Shown here: piece by piece, positions 5,936 through 6,503 of the stretch
Position numbering within the stretch: the stretch's first letter is position 1
Layout: every line of letters begins with the position of its first letter
Source of the DNA: Natronohydrobacter sp.
Lineage (GTDB): Bacteria > Pseudomonadota > Alphaproteobacteria > Rhodobacterales > Rhodobacteraceae
DNA length: 6,503 nt
Direction of reading: 5' to 3'
NCBI GenBank assembly: GCA_007123015.1
Contig: SKSL01000201.1
Location: 1-6,503, forward strand
Notes under the pieces: generated by a model
What the model was told of the DNA's origin: nothing
The model's input: the letters and a program-made list of their open reading frames with translations, nothing else
Database searches by the model: none
Made by a program: the position numbers and the translations under genes

Positions 5936-5963
5936 AAAAAAGCCGCCCTCATGGGGCGGCTTT
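5936..5963. terminator. Bidirectional intrinsic terminator between the helicase and ABC ATPase genes
   Basis: A ten-base-pair stem (AAAGCCGCCC at 5939-5948 with GGGCGGCTTT at 5954-5963) closes a five-base loop. On the minus strand the stem is followed by six T residues (complement of 5936-5941), a good terminator for the ABC ATPase gene ending at 5979. On the plus strand only three T residues follow, so termination of the helicase transcript may be weaker. Such shared terminators are common between convergent genes. Confidence -1.
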
Positions 5964-5978
5964 GAAAGTGTCGCAAAC

Positions 5979-6503
5979 TCAGCGGTACAAAAGCGACACT
6001 TTGTTATGAAACAGGTGGATCTTGGACGGGTCTGCCTTCAGCTTGACCTTGCGCCCTTTCAGATCTGTGTGGATACCCGCCAGCTTTGCCAGCACAGGTG
6101 CTGCGCCTGCGCTTTCCGGGCGGAAATAGAGCACAGTCAATTCGCCCAGCGCTTCGAGCAACTCAACCTCGCCCTGATAGAGGAAATCATCGCCATCGGT
6201 CGCGACCAGATCCTCGGGGCGCGCACCCAGATTGACCTTCAGACCCTGATCTGCCTCAGTTGTCGGAATATCCGCCACAGCCTGCCCGCCACCATCCAGC
6301 TTGACAGTGGTCTGCGCGCCAGTGCCGACAATCTGGCCCGAGAGCAGGTTCATCGCAGGCGAGCCGATGAATTGCGCCACGAATTCCCCATTGGGTCGCT
6401 CATAAAGCTCCAGCGGTGTGCCCACTTGCGCAATCCCGCCGCCCGCAAGCACCACAATGCGCGAGGCGAGCGTCATCGCTTCGACCTGATCATGGGTCAC
6501 ATA
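5979..6503 (-). CDS. ABC importer ATP-binding protein, MalK/UgpC family (C-terminal part)
   Basis: This is the C-terminal 174 residues of the cytoplasmic ATPase subunit of a carbohydrate or glycerol-3-phosphate type ABC importer. The visible part begins inside the nucleotide-binding domain at YVTHDQVEAMTLASRIVVL, which contains the H-loop histidine. It continues through the family signature QVGTPLELYERPNGEFVAQFIGSPAMN into the regulatory TOBE/OB-fold region (LGARPEDL, VELLEALGELTVLYF, KIHLF). Full-length members have about 330-370 residues, so the Walker A, signature and Walker B motifs lie beyond the right edge. It converges on the helicase gene and ends just before the shared terminator, so it is probably the last gene of its operon. 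The substrate cannot be deduced from this fragment: MalK, SmoK, UgpC and MsmX-type proteins all share these features. Confidence -1.
   Translation of the reverse strand, partial: YVTHDQVEAMTLASRIVVLAGGGIAQVGTPLELYERPNGEFVAQFIGSPAMNLLSGQIVGTGAQTTVKLDGGGQAVADIPTTEADQGLKVNLGARPEDLVATDGDDFLYQGEVELLEALGELTVLYFRPESAGAAPVLAKLAGIHTDLKGRKVKLKADPSKIHLFHNKVSLLYR

Overview
The window is a GC-rich chromosomal segment of an alphaproteobacterium, most likely a member of the Rhodobacteraceae. This rests on the character of the proteins (a bcp-type peroxiredoxin coupled to a DUF455 protein, an M23 peptidase coupled to a bactofilin, and a DEAD-box helicase with an Ala/Pro/Arg-rich tail) and on strong G/C third-position bias. 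It is ordinary housekeeping and morphogenesis territory. I see no insertion sequence, phage gene, CRISPR array or integration site. Both edges cut genes.

Layout, left to right. (1) The 5' part of queA (queuosine tRNA modification) lies on the minus strand and runs off the left edge. (2) Diverging from it, a bcp-type peroxiredoxin and a DUF455/COG2833 ferritin-like protein overlap by ATGA and form a two-gene operon. (3) A gap of about 280 bases carries a possible promoter and some short, doubtful open frames. (4) A membrane-anchored coiled-coil M23 (LytM) peptidase overlaps a bactofilin gene by 11 bases. This cytoskeleton plus cell-wall hydrolase pair ends at a textbook intrinsic terminator. 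(5) A tRNA-Leu(CAA) lies on the minus strand. (6) The 218-base region between the tRNA and the helicase contains divergent promoter-like sequences. It also holds two near-identical dyad elements in opposite orientation, one at each predicted promoter. (7) A RhlE-like DEAD-box RNA helicase follows. (8) A bidirectional-looking terminator separates it from the 3' half of a sugar or glycerol-3-phosphate type ABC importer ATPase (MalK/UgpC family), which is on the minus strand and runs off the right edge.

Functional reading. The bactofilin/M23 pair is the most coherent module. The bactofilin starts with MFSK, resembling the membrane-targeting peptide described for Caulobacter BacA. The peptidase has an arginine-rich cytoplasmic N-terminus, one membrane span, a periplasmic coiled coil and a complete set of LytM active-site residues. 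A membrane-bound bactofilin scaffold positioning a peptidoglycan hydrolase is therefore a reasonable inference. The bcp/DUF455 pair suggests a peroxide- or iron-related role for a poorly characterised ferritin-like family. I found no clear evidence of a wholly new system. The best unexplained signal is the inverted pair of dyads at 4275-4292 and 4359-4376.
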